This document shows, piece after piece, positions 7,748 through 18,719 of a stretch of DNA of 64,000 nucleotides. Position numbers and translations under genes: made by a program. Source of the stretch: Acinetobacter calcoaceticus ANC 3811 (lineage in GTDB: Bacteria; Pseudomonadota; Gammaproteobacteria; Pseudomonadales; Moraxellaceae); the NCBI RefSeq assembly GCF_000399665.1, contig NZ_KB976986.1:2899494-2963493 (forward strand), in the 5' to 3' direction. The notes beneath the pieces were generated by a model. The model worked only from the letters and a program-made list of their open reading frames with translations, was not told the origin of the DNA and did not search any database. Numbering within the stretch: the stretch's first letter is position 1; each line of letters begins with the position of its first letter.

Positions 7748-8450
7748 TGTTATGTTCTCCTTGTGCTTGTAGCAGTGTTTGCTCAATAATTTTGTAAGAA
7801 GCATTGATATGTCGATGCATGAGCAGCTCGGCAAGTTCACCATCGCCTTCTGCAATTGCATCTAAAATACGGATGTGTTCGTCCCAAGCTTTGCTCGGTC
7901 GATCGGGTGTGTTTGAAAACTGAATTCGGTACATGCGGATGAGATGATAGAGCTCATCGCATAGCATTTTTTCTAGGGTTTTATTGCCACTACTTTTGAT
8001 AATGCAGTAGTGAAAATCATCCTGCCCTTCTTGCAAGTAATATCCTTTACCTGCTTTAAAGTTTTCATCTTCAGCATGCATACGCAAAACATCGCGTAGC
8101 GCCAAAATTTGCTTTTTATCAATATGCTGTGCAGCAAGATTGCAGGCCAAACCTTCTAAAGACGCACGAATTTGGTAAAGCTCTTTGAACTGTTGCAGTG
8201 AAAGCGAAACCACTCGTGCTCCCACATGAGCTGTGCGCTCAACCAAACGTTGCCCTTCAAGGCGATGAATCGCTTCACGCAAAGGCCCACGACTAATGCC
8301 ATAAGTACGTGCCAGCTCAGGCTCAGAAATCTTGCTACCTGCCGGAATTTGACCCAAAACAATCGCCGTCTGTATTTGTTTAAATACATTCTCGGTCAGT
8401 GTTCTTCCCTGACTTTGTAATGGCTCTGGTGCGAAGGTCAAATCTTGCAT
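7740..8450 (-). CDS. GntR/FadR-type regulator of the methylcitrate operon
   Basis: The 236-aa protein has an N-terminal winged helix (residues about 15-80; [30 protein letters not shown]) and a C-terminal all-helical FCD ligand domain (about 90-225). FadR-type FCD domains commonly bind a metal and a small carboxylate. It is the first gene of the prp operon and overlaps prpB. A promoter TTGATT-17-TATAAA (8504-8509 and 8481-8486) is flanked by two ATTGTnnACA(A/C)T sites, so autoregulation is likely. No Shine-Dalgarno sequence precedes the ATG, which directly abuts an operator-like palindrome. The effector is probably a methylcitrate-cycle intermediate (inference). Confidence 0.85.
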   Translation of the reverse strand: MQDLTFAPEPLQSQGRTLTENVFKQIQTAIVLGQIPAGSKISEPELARTYGISRGPLREAIHRLEGQRLVERTAHVGARVVSLSLQQFKELYQIRASLEGLACNLAAQHIDKKQILALRDVLRMHAEDENFKAGKGYYLQEGQDDFHYCIIKSSGNKTLEKMLCDELYHLIRMYRIQFSNTPDRPSKAWDEHIRILDAIAEGDGELAELLMHRHINASYKIIEQTLLQAQGEHNNG

Positions 8451-8525
8451 ATTGTCGACAATTTTTAATCAATTATGGCTTTTATAGCGGTATGAATGAA
8501 AAAAATCAAGGTGATTGTTGACACT
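8451..8525 (-). promoter_or_regulatory. prp operon promoter with two GntR operator-like sites
   Basis: On the minus strand, -35 TTGATT (8504-8509) and -10 TATAAA (8481-8486) are 17 bp apart. Perfect palindrome ATTGTCGACAAT (8451-8462) lies in the leader, touching the start codon. A near match, ATTGTTGACACT (8514-8525), lies just upstream of -35. Centre-to-centre spacing is 63 bp, about six helical turns. TTGTnnACAA cores are typical of FadR-subfamily regulators. Confidence 0.6.
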
Positions 8526-8727
8526 TTACAGAACGCATCAGGTCAATTTTTATCGTTAGACCTGACATTTCACCTTATATTTAAAGCATTACATCACCTA
8601 CACTTTAGTATTTATAAAACAAAGGTTTAATGTAAATTTATCTATCGTTTTATGGCTTTTCTGGTATTAGTTTTTGATAGCTAATTTTTTGTTTCAAACT
8701 TTAGTCTACAAGGCCTGTATTACAGCA

Positions 8728-8743
8728 AGATTGTAGACAATCT
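8728..8743. promoter_or_regulatory. Third GntR operator-like palindrome
   Basis: AGATTGTAGACAATCT is a palindrome with 7-bp arms and carries the same ATTGTnnACAAT core as the site at 8451. It lies in the 515-bp gap between the regulator and tyrB. The rest of the gap (8526-8965) is AT-rich with no convincing gene. Confidence 0.5.
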
Positions 8744-8965
8744 ATTTAAATGAAATCAGGAGTTATAAATTAGTATCTATTTACCGTAATTTCTTTTACA
8801 TCTTTTTTATCGTTTCTTCTTGGAAATATCGATATTAGTGAAATTATCAGGTGCTTCACGGTAGCTTTATTGATACATTATTGAACATCGACATAGTTGT
8901 GGCGTATTTTTCGAGACAGAAAAAACCGAACACTATGCATATTGTTGAATGAAAGGACTTTTTTG

Positions 8966-10180
8966 ATGTTTCAACATATCCCCCCATACGCAGGCGACCC
9001 AATTTTATCTTTAATGGAACAGTTCAATGCTGATACTCGTTCTGAAAAAGTAAACTTGAGTATTGGTCTTTACTATAACGAAGACAGTATTGTTCCTCAG
9101 TTAGAGACTATTCTTGAGGCGCAAAAGCGTATTGAGCCTAAGAACGGTAAAACCAAACTTTATTTGCCAATGGAAGGCTTCAAACCTTACCGCGAAGCAA
9201 TTCAAGCACTTTTATTTGGTGCAAACAGCCCAGCAGTTAAAGCTGGCCGTGCTGTGACGATCCAAACGCTTGGTGGTTCAGGTGCGTTGAAAGTTGGTGC
9301 CGACTTCTTAAAAAATTATTTCCCAAATTCAGACGTTTGGGTAAGCCAACCAACTTGGGATAACCACGTTGCGATTTTCAATGGCGCTGGCATCAAAACT
9401 CATTTTTACCCATATTTCGACAACGAAACGCGTGGTGTAGATTTTGACGGTATGCTTTCTACACTTAAAACTTTGCCTGAGCAAAGCATTGTGTTATTGC
9501 ACCCATGCTGCCACAACCCAACGGGTGCTGACTTAAATCCAGCACAATGGGACCAAGTGATTGTAGTATTAAAAGATCGTAACCTTATTCCATTCCTAGA
9601 CATCGCTTACCAAGGTTTCGGTGACGGTATGGAAGAAGATGCGTATGCAATCCGTGCTTTAGACCAAGCGGGTCTAAACTTCATTGTGAGCAACTCGTTC
9701 TCTAAAATCTTCTCTTTATATGGCGAGCGTGTTGGCGGTTTAACTTTCGTTTGTGACGATGCAGAAGCTGCTCAGTGCACATTCGGTCAGTTAAAAGCGA
9801 CTGTACGTCGTATTTACTCTAGCCCTCCTACAACAGGCGCTTGGTTAGTTGATGAAGTGTTAAATGACGCTGAACTTAACCAACAATGGCAAGGTGAAGT
9901 AAAAGAGATGCGTGAGCGTATTATTAAAATGCGTAGCATCTTGAAAGACGAACTCACTAAAGCACTACCAGACCGTGACTTTAGCTACCTTGTAAACCAA
10001 AAAGGTATGTTCAGCTACACAGGTCTAACTGCGGAACAAGTTGATATCTTGCGTGAAGAATATGCAATCTACTTAGTACGCAGTGGTCGTATTTGTGTTG
10101 CTGGTTTAAACATGAACAATGTTTATACTGTTGCTAAAGCAGTTGCAGAAGTGCTTGCTAAATCAACAGAAGCGGCATAA
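8966..10180 (+). CDS. tyrB: Aromatic amino acid aminotransferase TyrB
   Basis: The 404-aa PLP-dependent class I aminotransferase is of the AspC/TyrB group. It interconverts aromatic amino acids (and aspartate) with their keto acids, using 2-oxoglutarate. Family motifs include [11 protein letters not shown] (cofactor pocket asparagine), the D-x-AYQGFG strand, [16 protein letters not shown] with the PLP-binding lysine, and the C-terminal RSGRICVAG arginine that binds substrate carboxylate. A longer frame reaches 8897, but the ATG at 8966 has GAAAGGA upstream and begins with the family-typical MFQHI. It is monocistronic and ends in a TTCG-loop terminator. Assignment to aromatic rather than aspartate substrates is by family resemblance. 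Confidence 0.9.
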   Translation: MFQHIPPYAGDPILSLMEQFNADTRSEKVNLSIGLYYNEDSIVPQLETILEAQKRIEPKNGKTKLYLPMEGFKPYREAIQALLFGANSPAVKAGRAVTIQTLGGSGALKVGADFLKNYFPNSDVWVSQPTWDNHVAIFNGAGIKTHFYPYFDNETRGVDFDGMLSTLKTLPEQSIVLLHPCCHNPTGADLNPAQWDQVIVVLKDRNLIPFLDIAYQGFGDGMEEDAYAIRALDQAGLNFIVSNSFSKIFSLYGERVGGLTFVCDDAEAAQCTFGQLKATVRRIYSSPPTTGAWLVDEVLNDAELNQQWQGEVKEMRERIIKMRSILKDELTKALPDRDFSYLVNQKGMFSYTGLTAEQVDILREEYAIYLVRSGRICVAGLNMNNVYTVAKAVAEVLAKSTEAA

Positions 10181-10191
10181 TACAGCTGTTT

Positions 10192-10217
10192 AAAAAGGCG
10201 CTTCGGCGCCTTTTTTT
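10192..10217. terminator. Bidirectional terminator, tyrB/dld
   Basis: GGCGC (10197-10201), TTCG loop, GCGCC (10206-10210), with A-run before and T-run after. It can serve both convergent genes. Confidence 0.9.
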
Positions 10218-10228
10218 ATGTCTCGATA

Positions 10229-11935
10229 TTAAGATTTAGCTTTACCCCAATATTTCAGTTTTGAGGTATGCCCAATTCCCACATTAAAGCTGTTGGTTGG
10301 GTCGAGTTTTTGATAAAAGTTCGCTAAGGCAGGTTTGGCAATGTAGAGATGCCCAACATTATGCTCTGCCGGATATTCAGCACGGCGCGCATCGAGTAAC
10401 TTCCACATTTGATGTTCCATTTCTAACGGGTCATGGCCCTTTTTAAGAATATAATCCTGATGAAAAACATGACAAAAGAAATGCCCATAATAGAGTTTAT
10501 GGAGGATTTTATTTTCCATCTCGGCTGGCAGTTGCTCTACCCACTCGCGGTCATTACGACGTAACGCAATATCAAGCGCCACAATATCTTCAACTTCACT
10601 ACGGTGGGTATCACGATAACGAATTGCCGCCCCTGCAATCGCAAAACGGTGTAAGAATGCCTTTCGACCTTCTTCTTCGCTACATATGAAATAGCTACCT
10701 GACTGATGCACTGCAAAATATTCTTTTAAAAACTGCTCGGTCTGAGCTTTTGAATTATTTTCGACACGTAGCACTAAATGGTGCTCATAACGATCTCGAT
10801 ATTCGGTCATACGTTTCGGCAAATGACTCGGTAAAAAGAACGTAATCGCCTGTAAAATCTGGTCTGTTAAGCCTTTAATTTTAAATCGCTCTAAGAAACC
10901 ATCGACTTTATCTTTCATCGCAAAAGCTTTTGGAACATTGCCTGTGCCAAATTTCTCAATAAATAAGAACGTGTCTTTTCCATACTTCTCACCAATTAAA
11001 TAAGCATCTCGGTGAATATATTCGCCCGCAATCGGCAAGCTTGGTAGTGAAGTCAGTAAATAACGACGAATGGCAGTTAAATCATCGGCATCATTACTAC
11101 CAATATAAAAGACATTGCTCTCTACTTTTTCATAGGTATCAAGGCGTACCGCAAACACACAGACTTTACCTGCCGAACCCGAGGCTTCAAACAAACGCGA
11201 GGGATCCGCATTAAAACGAGCAGGTGTATCTTCATCAACTTGCGTCACATCGTGCGCATAACGATGGTCCGATGCCTGCTTTTCACCATCATCTAAAATA
11301 TCTACGGCTTGGTATTTCTGCTTCTCTAAACGTGTCAAAATTTCTTCGGGAGTCGAGCCTAAATTCACCCCTAAATGGTTCACCAGCTCTAATTGACCAG
11401 CAGCATTCACCTGGGCATATAACGCCAGTTCAGTATACGCAGGACCACGGCGTACCAAAGCACCGCCAGAGTTATTACATACACCACCAAGTACTGATGC
11501 CCCAATACAAGATGAACCAATCACTGAATGCGGCTCACGGTCATAGCCTTTTAAAATTTGTTCTAAATTATCTAAAGTCGCACCCGGTAAACAAATCACT
11601 TGCTTACCATCATGAATGACTTGTATGCCTTTTAAACGACGCGTACTCATCACTAAAACAGGACGATCATAATCATCACCATACGGGGTTGAACCACCAG
11701 TGAGTCCTGTATTCGCCGCCTGCATAATCACAATACAGTCTGCATCAATTGCAGCTTGGAGTACCTGCCATTGCTCTAACAAGGTTCCTGGCACCACCAC
11801 AGCAAGTACTTTCCCCTCACCAAAACGACGACCTTGACGATACTGACGCGTGCTTTGTTCATCGGTCAAAACATGCGAACGCCCTACAATATTCTGTAAA
11901 CGTTCGATTACTACTTGAGGAGAAAATGTTTGCAT
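10229..11935 (-). CDS. dld: Quinone-dependent D-lactate dehydrogenase Dld
   Basis: The 568-aa FAD enzyme oxidises D-lactate to pyruvate at the inner membrane face and passes electrons to quinone. The N-terminal PCMH-type FAD domain shows ANTGLTGGSTPYG (around residue 75) and VIGSSCIGASVLGGVCNNSGG (around 140-160). The C-terminal part carries the conserved Dld membrane-binding/cap region. The start at 11935 (MQTFSPQ) is preceded by AAGGAAACC; earlier in-frame ATGs lack this. It is the last gene of lldP-lldR-lldD-dld, separated from lldD by a 390-bp gap holding palindromic repeats. It may therefore be expressed at a lower level or from an extra promoter. Confidence 0.93.
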   Translation of the reverse strand: MQTFSPQVVIERLQNIVGRSHVLTDEQSTRQYRQGRRFGEGKVLAVVVPGTLLEQWQVLQAAIDADCIVIMQAANTGLTGGSTPYGDDYDRPVLVMSTRRLKGIQVIHDGKQVICLPGATLDNLEQILKGYDREPHSVIGSSCIGASVLGGVCNNSGGALVRRGPAYTELALYAQVNAAGQLELVNHLGVNLGSTPEEILTRLEKQKYQAVDILDDGEKQASDHRYAHDVTQVDEDTPARFNADPSRLFEASGSAGKVCVFAVRLDTYEKVESNVFYIGSNDADDLTAIRRYLLTSLPSLPIAGEYIHRDAYLIGEKYGKDTFLFIEKFGTGNVPKAFAMKDKVDGFLERFKIKGLTDQILQAITFFLPSHLPKRMTEYRDRYEHHLVLRVENNSKAQTEQFLKEYFAVHQSGSYFICSEEEGRKAFLHRFAIAGAAIRYRDTHRSEVEDIVALDIALRRNDREWVEQLPAEMENKILHKLYYGHFFCHVFHQDYILKKGHDPLEMEHQMWKLLDARRAEYPAEHNVGHLYIAKPALANFYQKLDPTNSFNVGIGHTSKLKYWGKAKS

Positions 11936-11982
11936 GATGGTTTCCTTTTTGGTCATCCATATCACATTACTTTTTTAAATTT

Positions 11983-12245
11983 AGAGAAACACGACAGAGT
12001 CTTACTGTTTATAAGTAATTAGCTACTTACAGAACCTGTTCGTTGTATCCATTTTTCAAGTTATCTTGCAAAAAAAAGCCTTGTTCATACCACGCAGGCT
12101 GTAAGTGACGCTTAGCACCAGCAGCTAATTTCTTAACCCAATTGGCTACGCGTTGGCGGCAGGGATGCCGCCTGTTGAGCAACTGTACAAGGAAGTACGG
12201 TTTGCTCAACAAAAGGTTTTTGGTTACTTTTGACCTTTCAAAAGT
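11983..12245. repeat. REP-like palindromic intergenic element (copy B)
   Basis: The gap between lldD and dld contains: ACGACAGAGTCTTA near 11989; GGCGGCA/TGCCGCC (12155-12172, loop GGGA); TGTTGAGCAA/TTGCTCAACA (12173-12211) with an inner GTAC pairing; and ACTTTTGA/TCAAAAGT (12226-12245). Hairpins of the same kind occur at 6660-6830 and 49000-49170. Short reading frames across it are artefacts of the palindromes. Confidence 0.7.
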
Positions 12246-12325
12246 GACAAATGCCTATACACAAAACATTAGCAAATCACCAAATTGTGAGGCTGTACTT
12301 ATTGCTTCACTTAAAAAGTTATTTC

Positions 12326-13477
12326 TTAAAAACCTTGCTTCATCGCTTGTACTAAACAATCCGCATTAATATCCTTAATCGACTTAGCACCCGTGAGCGT
12401 CATCGCAACACGCATTTCTTTATCAATCAAATCAAGCAAGTTCGACACACCTTGCCCACCTGCTGCTGCCAAGGCATAAACAAATGCACGGCCAAGTAAA
12501 ACCGTATCGGCACCAAGCGCCAACATCCGCACCACATCTAGACCATTACGAATGCCTGAGTCAGCCAAAATCGCCAAATCACCTTTCACCGCATCAGCAA
12601 TTGCAGGCAATGCACGAGCAGACGACATTACGCCATCTAACTGACGACCACCATGGTTTGACACCACAATGCCATCTGCACCAAAACGCACAGCATCTTT
12701 GGCATCTTCAGGGTCTAAAATACCCTTAATCACCATTGGGCCATCCCAAAACTCACGAATCCACTCAAGGTCTTTCCATGAAATCGATGGGTCAAAGTTC
12801 GAGCCTAACCAGCCAATATAGTCTTCAAGCCCAGTCGGTTTACCTAAATATTTAGAGATATTTCCCAAGTCGTGCGGACGGCCCATTAGACCGACATTCC
12901 ACGACCAATGTGGATGGAACATAGACTGCATATAACGACGCATTGCAGCATTTGGTCCACTCATTCCCGAATGAGCATCACGGTAACGTGCACCCGGCAC
13001 AGGCATATCTACAGTAAACACAAGTGTTGAGCAGCCCGCCGCTTTTGCACGTTCCAAAGCATTACGCATAAACCCACGGTCACGTAATACATAAAGCTGG
13101 AACCACATAGGGCGATTAATTGCAGGTGCAACTTCTTCAATCGGACATACCGAAACCGTTGAAAGCGTAAATGGAATGCCCTTTTTGTCGGCTGCCATCG
13201 CGGCCTGCACTTCGCCACGGCGTGCATACATGCCTGTTAAACCTACAGGAGCTAATGCAACTGGCATCGACAATGTTTCATTAAACAGTTTTGTCTCAAG
13301 GCTTAAAGCTGACATGTCATTGAGTACACGTTGACGCAATTCAATTTCTGACAAATCTTGTACGTTACGCTTTAAGGTATGTTCCGAATATGCGCCACCA
13401 TCAATGTAGTGAAATAAAAATGGAGGTAAGCGACGTTGTGCCGCAGCACGATAATCATTGCCAGAAGAAATAATCAT
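12326..13477 (-). CDS. lldD: FMN-dependent L-lactate dehydrogenase LldD
   Basis: The 383-aa TIM-barrel alpha-hydroxy-acid oxidase converts L-lactate to pyruvate at the membrane. Signatures are the N-terminal [31 protein letters not shown], and the active-site [14 protein letters not shown] with catalytic histidine and substrate arginine (about residues 270-285), followed by [21 protein letters not shown], which binds the FMN phosphate. Its ATG overlaps the lldR stop (ATGA), indicating coupling. Length is normal. Confidence 0.95.
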   Translation of the reverse strand: MIISSGNDYRAAAQRRLPPFLFHYIDGGAYSEHTLKRNVQDLSEIELRQRVLNDMSALSLETKLFNETLSMPVALAPVGLTGMYARRGEVQAAMAADKKGIPFTLSTVSVCPIEEVAPAINRPMWFQLYVLRDRGFMRNALERAKAAGCSTLVFTVDMPVPGARYRDAHSGMSGPNAAMRRYMQSMFHPHWSWNVGLMGRPHDLGNISKYLGKPTGLEDYIGWLGSNFDPSISWKDLEWIREFWDGPMVIKGILDPEDAKDAVRFGADGIVVSNHGGRQLDGVMSSARALPAIADAVKGDLAILADSGIRNGLDVVRMLALGADTVLLGRAFVYALAAAGGQGVSNLLDLIDKEMRVAMTLTGAKSIKDINADCLVQAMKQGF

Positions 13478-14226
13478 TTTGAATCAACTCTATTTAAACG
13501 GTTCGCACGTTTCTGACGAGCTTCGTCTTCATTCAGAGAACGTACATGATTAATTACAAATTCAATATGACCGCAGACAGCTTGGCGCGCGGCCTCAGGA
13601 TCTTTACGATCGATCGCATCCATGACCTGAAAATGCTGCTCACTCAGCAAGTCACTATTTATTGGATCGTTATAAACTTTTTTACGTCCCAACAAGACGT
13701 TGTATTGCAACAAATCAAACAAGCTACGCATCATCTGAATCAGTACAACATTATGAGATGCTTCTGCAATCGCTAAGTGAAACTCAGCATCTGCCACCGC
13801 AGCTTGTGCTGAGTCACCCGCATTTTGATGGCGACTAATTTCATTAAAATAATGACAGATTTTGGCGCGATCTTCAGGTGTTGAGCGCAATGCGGCATAC
13901 CATGCCGTGCCACCTTCAAGTAATAACCGCGCCTCTTGCACATCAAAACGGTACAGCGGATCTTCTTCAATCAGGTTACTAATGGGGTTCACAATCAGTT
14001 GCTGTGGCCACTGTTCAGGTAACTGCTGAATATAAGTCCCATCGCCACGGCGGCTACTGAGTACACCTTGACTATTGAGCTGTTGAATCGCTTCACGTAA
14101 AGATGGACGAGAAACTCCTAAGCTTGTTGCAAGCTGGCGTTCGGCAGGCAAACGGTCACCTTTTTTCATGTGACGCTCTTCAATTAATGCCTGCAATTTC
14201 ATGACCACTTGATCGGAGATTCTCAT
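13474..14226 (-). CDS. lldR: Lactate operon regulator LldR (GntR family)
   Basis: The 250-aa protein has a winged-helix domain (residues 5-75; [22 protein letters not shown]) and an FCD effector domain (95-235). In the family it represses the lactate operon and is released by L-lactate. Location between lldP and lldD, with ATGA overlap to lldD, supports this. Two palindromes of the AATTGGTnnnACCAATT type flank the operon promoter upstream of lldP. Confidence 0.92.
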   Translation of the reverse strand: MRISDQVVMKLQALIEERHMKKGDRLPAERQLATSLGVSRPSLREAIQQLNSQGVLSSRRGDGTYIQQLPEQWPQQLIVNPISNLIEEDPLYRFDVQEARLLLEGGTAWYAALRSTPEDRAKICHYFNEISRHQNAGDSAQAAVADAEFHLAIAEASHNVVLIQMMRSLFDLLQYNVLLGRKKVYNDPINSDLLSEQHFQVMDAIDRKDPEAARQAVCGHIEFVINHVRSLNEDEARQKRANRLNRVDSK

Positions 14227-14245
14227 CGCGTTTCCTTCACTGGAG

Positions 14246-15907
14246 TTATGGAATCATCCACGGAACCAGATAAGCCTGAACCGTAATAATGATGCCAACA
14301 AAGATAGTGAATATGATGCTATGTTTTACCGTGAAACGGAACAAGTCAGACTCTTTTCCAACTAAGCCTACTGCGGCACAAGCAATCGCAATGGACTGTG
14401 GAGAAATCATCTTACCCGTCACACCGCCACTGGTATTCGCTGCTACAAGTAATACTTCCGGAATACCAATCTGCTGAGCTGTGGTCGCCTGTAATGCCGA
14501 GAACAAGGCATTTGAAGATGTATCTGAACCTGTAAGGAACACACCAAGCCAACCCAAAAACGGTGAGAAGAAAGTAAAAGCATGTCCCGTATGCGATAGA
14601 GCCAAAGCTAAAGTTGCAGATAAACCTGAATAGTTCGCAATAAAAGCAAATGCCAACACCATACCAATTGAGTAAATCGGTGTTTTTAACTCATTAAGTG
14701 TTTCACCAAAGGTTGTTACGGCCTCACTTGCTTTCATTTTTAAGAAAATAGCAGTGATGATTGCAGCAATAAAAATTGCAGTACCTGTAGCAGAGAACCA
14801 GTCAAACTTATAAATCGCTTCGTATGGTTTCATCTCTGACACAATTGGCGGCATTTTCTCGACCAATTTATGCAAGTAAGGCACTTCAATTTTGAAAATT
14901 AAATGTTCCAGAGCCCCATCTTTTGCAAACAATGCTTTAAACGGCTTAACACTCCAGATGGTTACCATCACCGTTAAGATTGCAAATGGAGACCACGCCT
15001 TAGCAATTTTTCCAATACTATAACGTTGAACCGTTGTAGGCTGCTGAACCAAAGTTTGACCAGCTTCAGGTTCAAAACGGAAAATATGTTTTGGTTTCCA
15101 AAACCGGAACAACACAGTCAGGCTGACCAATGAAGCAATTGCTGCGGTAATATCCGGTAATTCAGGACCAATAAAGTTAGATGTAAGATATTGGGCAATC
15201 GCAAAAGCGCCACCACCCACCAATACAGCAGGCCAAGTTTCCTTAACACCACGCCAGCCGTCCATAATCGCCATAATCCAGAACAACACAATCAGCGTTA
15301 AGAATGGCAACTGACGCCCCACCATCTGGCTAATTTCCATGGTATCTACACCAGAAACCTGCCCCGCCACAATAATTGGAATACCCATTGCACCAAAAGC
15401 AACTGGCGCTGTATTTACAATCAAACATAAACCAGCTGCGTAAAGTGGCTTAAACCCTAAACCAACAAGGAGTGCAGCGGTAATTGCCACAGGAGCACCA
15501 AAACCCGCTGCTCCTTCAAGGAAAGTACCAAAGGCAAAACCAACCAATAACATTTGTAGGCGCTGGTCTTCGGTAATTGATAAAATACTTGAGCGAATAA
15601 CCTCAAACTGGCCTGTTTTTACCGAAATTTTATATAGAAAAACTGCCCCAATAATAATCCATGAAATTGGCCATAGACCGTAGAAAAAACCATAAATGAT
15701 AGAAGCAAAGGCCATTTGACCCGGCATTTGATAGAAAAATAATGCTATCAACAGCGCAATAATGACTGTGCCTGTACCCGCAATACTGCCTTTTAAACGA
15801 AAAACAGCCAATGCCAAAAAGAAGAAAATAATCGGGATTAATGCAACTGCACTGGACAGCCAAATATTATTTAAAGGGTCATAAAGTTGTTGCCACATAT
15901 TGAGCAT
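14246..15907 (-). CDS. lldP: L-lactate permease LldP
   Basis: The 553-aa protein is an inner-membrane permease with about 12-14 hydrophobic segments, of the lactate permease (LctP) family. It imports L-lactate, and by family knowledge D-lactate and glycolate, with protons. The conserved [13 protein letters not shown] motif (about residue 135) and the C-terminal [14 protein letters not shown] stretch are present. The start at 15907 (MLNMWQQL) is chosen because AAGGAG stands 6 bp upstream; the longer frame has no such site. It is the first gene of the operon. Confidence 0.94.
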   Translation of the reverse strand: MLNMWQQLYDPLNNIWLSSAVALIPIIFFFLALAVFRLKGSIAGTGTVIIALLIALFFYQMPGQMAFASIIYGFFYGLWPISWIIIGAVFLYKISVKTGQFEVIRSSILSITEDQRLQMLLVGFAFGTFLEGAAGFGAPVAITAALLVGLGFKPLYAAGLCLIVNTAPVAFGAMGIPIIVAGQVSGVDTMEISQMVGRQLPFLTLIVLFWIMAIMDGWRGVKETWPAVLVGGGAFAIAQYLTSNFIGPELPDITAAIASLVSLTVLFRFWKPKHIFRFEPEAGQTLVQQPTTVQRYSIGKIAKAWSPFAILTVMVTIWSVKPFKALFAKDGALEHLIFKIEVPYLHKLVEKMPPIVSEMKPYEAIYKFDWFSATGTAIFIAAIITAIFLKMKASEAVTTFGETLNELKTPIYSIGMVLAFAFIANYSGLSATLALALSHTGHAFTFFSPFLGWLGVFLTGSDTSSNALFSALQATTAQQIGIPEVLLVAANTSGGVTGKMISPQSIAIACAAVGLVGKESDLFRFTVKHSIIFTIFVGIIITVQAYLVPWMIP

Positions 15908-15968
15908 TGTCATCTCCTTGAAATGCCGGGGCGAATTTTTGTACCTTAAATTCTTAAACATTTAACAC

Positions 15969-16090
15969 AATTGGTATGACCAATTAAAAATTAAGTGCAA
16001 ATGTTATTCCTTAAACCACAGACCGCATCATAAACACACATATTAGCAAGATCAATCACTAAATAATCACCATAATTGGTATTACCAATA
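15969..16090 (-). promoter_or_regulatory. lldP promoter framed by two LldR-type operators
   Basis: Operator 1, AATTGGTATGACCAATT (15969-15985), is a perfect palindrome around ATG. Operator 2, AATTGGTATTACCAATA (16074-16090), has one mismatch. Between them, on the minus strand, -35 TTGATC (16050-16055) and -10 TATGAT (16027-16032) are 17 bp apart. Centres are 105 bp apart, about ten turns, as in a repression loop. The rest of the 380-bp gap to pgm is AT-rich and should hold the pgm promoter. Confidence 0.75.
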
Positions 16091-16288
16091 GTGTTAAGTA
16101 AAATCAAGCTCTTTCTAATTTAGAAATTTTCTTATTAGACTAAAGTCGTAAAAAAACGTTCTTATAAATTTAAATATCATCGACAGAAATGAAGCGTAAA
16201 ACTTGAATATAAAAACTATAAACATAACCATTTATTGAGAAATGTATAATAATGCTCAAAACTCAAATCATTTGTATTGAACTGAATA

Positions 16289-17659
16289 ATGACTACTTTA
16301 ACGTGTTTTAAAGCCTATGATATCCGGGGCAAACTCGGCACCGAATTGAATGAAGAAATCGCCTATAAAATTGGCCGTGCTTACGGACAGATCTATAAAC
16401 CAAAAACTGTGGTAGTCGGTTGTGATATTCGTCTAAGCAGTGAAGCTCTAAAACAAGCGACCATTCGCGGGTTAAATGAAGCGGGTGTGAATGTTCTTGA
16501 TTTGGGCATGACGGGTACCGAAGAAGTTTACTTCGCCGCTTTCCATTTAGATGTACAAGGTGGTATCGAAGTTACCGCTAGTCATAACCCAATGGACTAT
16601 AACGGCATGAAATTAGTTCGAGAAAATGCTCGTCCAATTAGTGCAGAGACGGGTTTAAAAGAGATTAAGGCTTTAGCAGAAACCAATCACTTTGAAGAAG
16701 TTAGCCAAAAAGGTACAACTCAAACCTATAACATTTTGCCCGAGTTCGTTGATCACTTAATTACCTATATTGAACCAGCAAAAATCCGTCCCCTTAAATT
16801 GGTGGTAAACGCAGGTAATGGGGCTGCGGGTCACGTGATTGATGCTATTGAAGAAAAATTTAAAGCGCTTAATGTACCAGTTGAGTTTATTAAAATTCAC
16901 CATGAAGCAGATGGTACTTTCCCAAATGGCATCCCTAATCCAATTTTAATTGAAAACCGTGATAGTACCCGAAATGCTGTAATTGAGCATAAAGCAGATA
17001 TGGGAATTGCATGGGATGGCGACTTTGACCGCTGTTTCTTATTTGATGAAAAGGGTCAATTCATTGAGGGCTACTATATTGTTGGCCTCTTAGCTCAAGC
17101 TTTCTTGATTAAACAACCTGGCGAAAAAATTGTTCATGATCCACGTTTAGTCTGGAACACATTTGATATCGTAGATGAATACAAAGGTGTTGCCGTCCAG
17201 TCAAAATCTGGTCATGCATTCATTAAAGACGTGATGCGTGAACACAATGCAGTATATGGTGGCGAAATGAGTGCTCATCATTATTTCCGTGATTTCGCTT
17301 ATTGCGACAGCGGCATGATTCCTTGGTTACTTACCATTGCCCTACTTTCTGAAACTGGCCAATCTCTATCAATGCTCGTGGAAAATATGATTACCAAGTT
17401 TCCTTGTAGTGGTGAAATCAACTTTAAAGTGGCCAATACACAGACCACTATTCAAAAGATTTTTGATTTTTATGCCGAGCAAAATCCACAAATTGACCGT
17501 ACCGATGGTGTAAGTCTAGACTTTGGTGCATGGCGTTTTAATGTACGCGCTTCAAACACAGAGCCTTTACTACGTCTCAACATTGAAAGCCGCGCAGATC
17601 GCCAAGCTCAGCCAATGCAACATTATGTAGATGAGTTGACTGGTTTAATTCAGAACTAA
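16289..17659 (+). CDS. pgm: Phosphomannomutase/phosphoglucomutase, capsule locus flank
   Basis: The 456-aa alpha-D-phosphohexomutase interconverts hexose 6- and 1-phosphates for nucleotide-sugar synthesis. Four family signatures are seen: FKAYDIRG at the start, the phosphoserine loop [14 protein letters not shown] (about residue 100), the metal loop DGDFDRC (about 245), and the C-terminal [14 protein letters not shown] phosphate-binding loop. It stands alone on the + strand at the edge of the K locus, convergent with galE. Called pgm in Acinetobacter K-locus nomenclature; closest in type to ManB/CpsG or AlgC. Confidence 0.92.
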   Translation: MTTLTCFKAYDIRGKLGTELNEEIAYKIGRAYGQIYKPKTVVVGCDIRLSSEALKQATIRGLNEAGVNVLDLGMTGTEEVYFAAFHLDVQGGIEVTASHNPMDYNGMKLVRENARPISAETGLKEIKALAETNHFEEVSQKGTTQTYNILPEFVDHLITYIEPAKIRPLKLVVNAGNGAAGHVIDAIEEKFKALNVPVEFIKIHHEADGTFPNGIPNPILIENRDSTRNAVIEHKADMGIAWDGDFDRCFLFDEKGQFIEGYYIVGLLAQAFLIKQPGEKIVHDPRLVWNTFDIVDEYKGVAVQSKSGHAFIKDVMREHNAVYGGEMSAHHYFRDFAYCDSGMIPWLLTIALLSETGQSLSMLVENMITKFPCSGEINFKVANTQTTIQKIFDFYAEQNPQIDRTDGVSLDFGAWRFNVRASNTEPLLRLNIESRADRQAQPMQHYVDELTGLIQN

Positions 17660-17667
17660 TTCATAAT

Positions 17668-17694
17668 AAAAAAGGAGCTATAAGCTCCTTTTTT
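17668..17694. terminator. Bidirectional terminator, pgm/galE
   Basis: GGAGCT (17674-17679), 3-nt loop, AGCTCC (17683-17688), flanked by six A and six T. Confidence 0.88.
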
Positions 17695-17702
17695 ATTGCT
17701 AT

Positions 17703-18719
17703 TTAATTATATCCATTAGGATTCTGCTTCTGCCAATTCCAGCTATCAGCAAGCATATCTTCTAAGCCATATTGAGGCTGCCAACCTAACTCAGCAACTG
17801 CACGGCTATTGTCTGCAAAAGATGTTGCAACATCGCCAGCTCGACGTGCTACAAATTCAAAAGCTACAGGTATGCCATTAACTTGTTCAAATGTGTCTTT
17901 AACTTGCAAAACAGATGAACCATTGCCTGTACCGATATTCCATGCTCGGCAACCTTTCGACTGTAAACGGTTATTTAAAGCACACAAATGTGCATTCGCT
18001 AAGTCAACCACATGAATATAATCACGTACACCAGTACCATCCACCGTGTCATAGTCATGACCATAAATAGATAATTTCTCACGGCGACCAACAGCAACTT
18101 GAGTCACATACGGCATTAAATTATTTGGAATACCTTGCGGATCTTCACCAATACGCCCACTCTTATGTGCACCTACTGGATTAAAATAACGAAGCAATGC
18201 AATTGACCACTGTGGATTAGACGCCGACAACTTCTGCAATAATTGCTCAACAATCAACTTAGTATGACCATAGTTGTTACTTGGCATACCTGTTGGCATA
18301 TCTTCGTTTAGTGGAGAAGTATTGGCTTCATCATATACAGCAGCAGACGAACTAAACACTAGTGTATAAACTTTAGCCTTTACCATCGATTTAACCAGTT
18401 GAATGCTACCTGCAATATTATTATCAAAATAAATGAGCGGTTTTTCTTGGCTTTCACCAACCGCTTTTAAACCTGCGAAGTGAATAACAGCATCAATTGA
18501 ATGGGTCTGAAAAACACGATCAAGTTCATCTGCATTACGGATATCGCCCTGCACAAAAGCTAAACTTTTTTGGGTGATACCTTGAACTCTATTTAAAGAC
18601 TCTTCTGAACTATTTGAAAGATTATCAAAAACAACGACCTCATGCCCTGCATCTAATAACTCGATACAAGTATGGGAACCTATATAACCTGCGCCACCAG
18701 TGACTAGAATCTTAGCCAT
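17703..18719 (-). CDS. galE: UDP-glucose 4-epimerase GalE
   Basis: The 338-aa extended short-chain dehydrogenase interconverts UDP-glucose and UDP-galactose (some homologues also the N-acetyl forms). It has GGAGYIGSH at residues 8-16 for [12 protein letters not shown] around 123, and the catalytic YxxxK in NYGHTK around 148. It is the last gene of the precursor run galU-ugd-gpi-galE and overlaps gpi by 8 bp. Confidence 0.93.
   Translation of the reverse strand: MAKILVTGGAGYIGSHTCIELLDAGHEVVVFDNLSNSSEESLNRVQGITQKSLAFVQGDIRNADELDRVFQTHSIDAVIHFAGLKAVGESQEKPLIYFDNNIAGSIQLVKSMVKAKVYTLVFSSSAAVYDEANTSPLNEDMPTGMPSNNYGHTKLIVEQLLQKLSASNPQWSIALLRYFNPVGAHKSGRIGEDPQGIPNNLMPYVTQVAVGRREKLSIYGHDYDTVDGTGVRDYIHVVDLANAHLCALNNRLQSKGCRAWNIGTGNGSSVLQVKDTFEQVNGIPVAFEFVARRAGDVATSFADNSRAVAELGWQPQYGLEDMLADSWNWQKQNPNGYN

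Noticed and set aside
11224..11619. 131-aa + strand ORF inside dld
   Set aside because: Antisense shadow of a full-length dld with intact FAD motifs.
12027..12369. Short ORFs on both strands between lldD and dld
   Set aside because: They run through hairpin repeats, and their translations reflect the palindromes.
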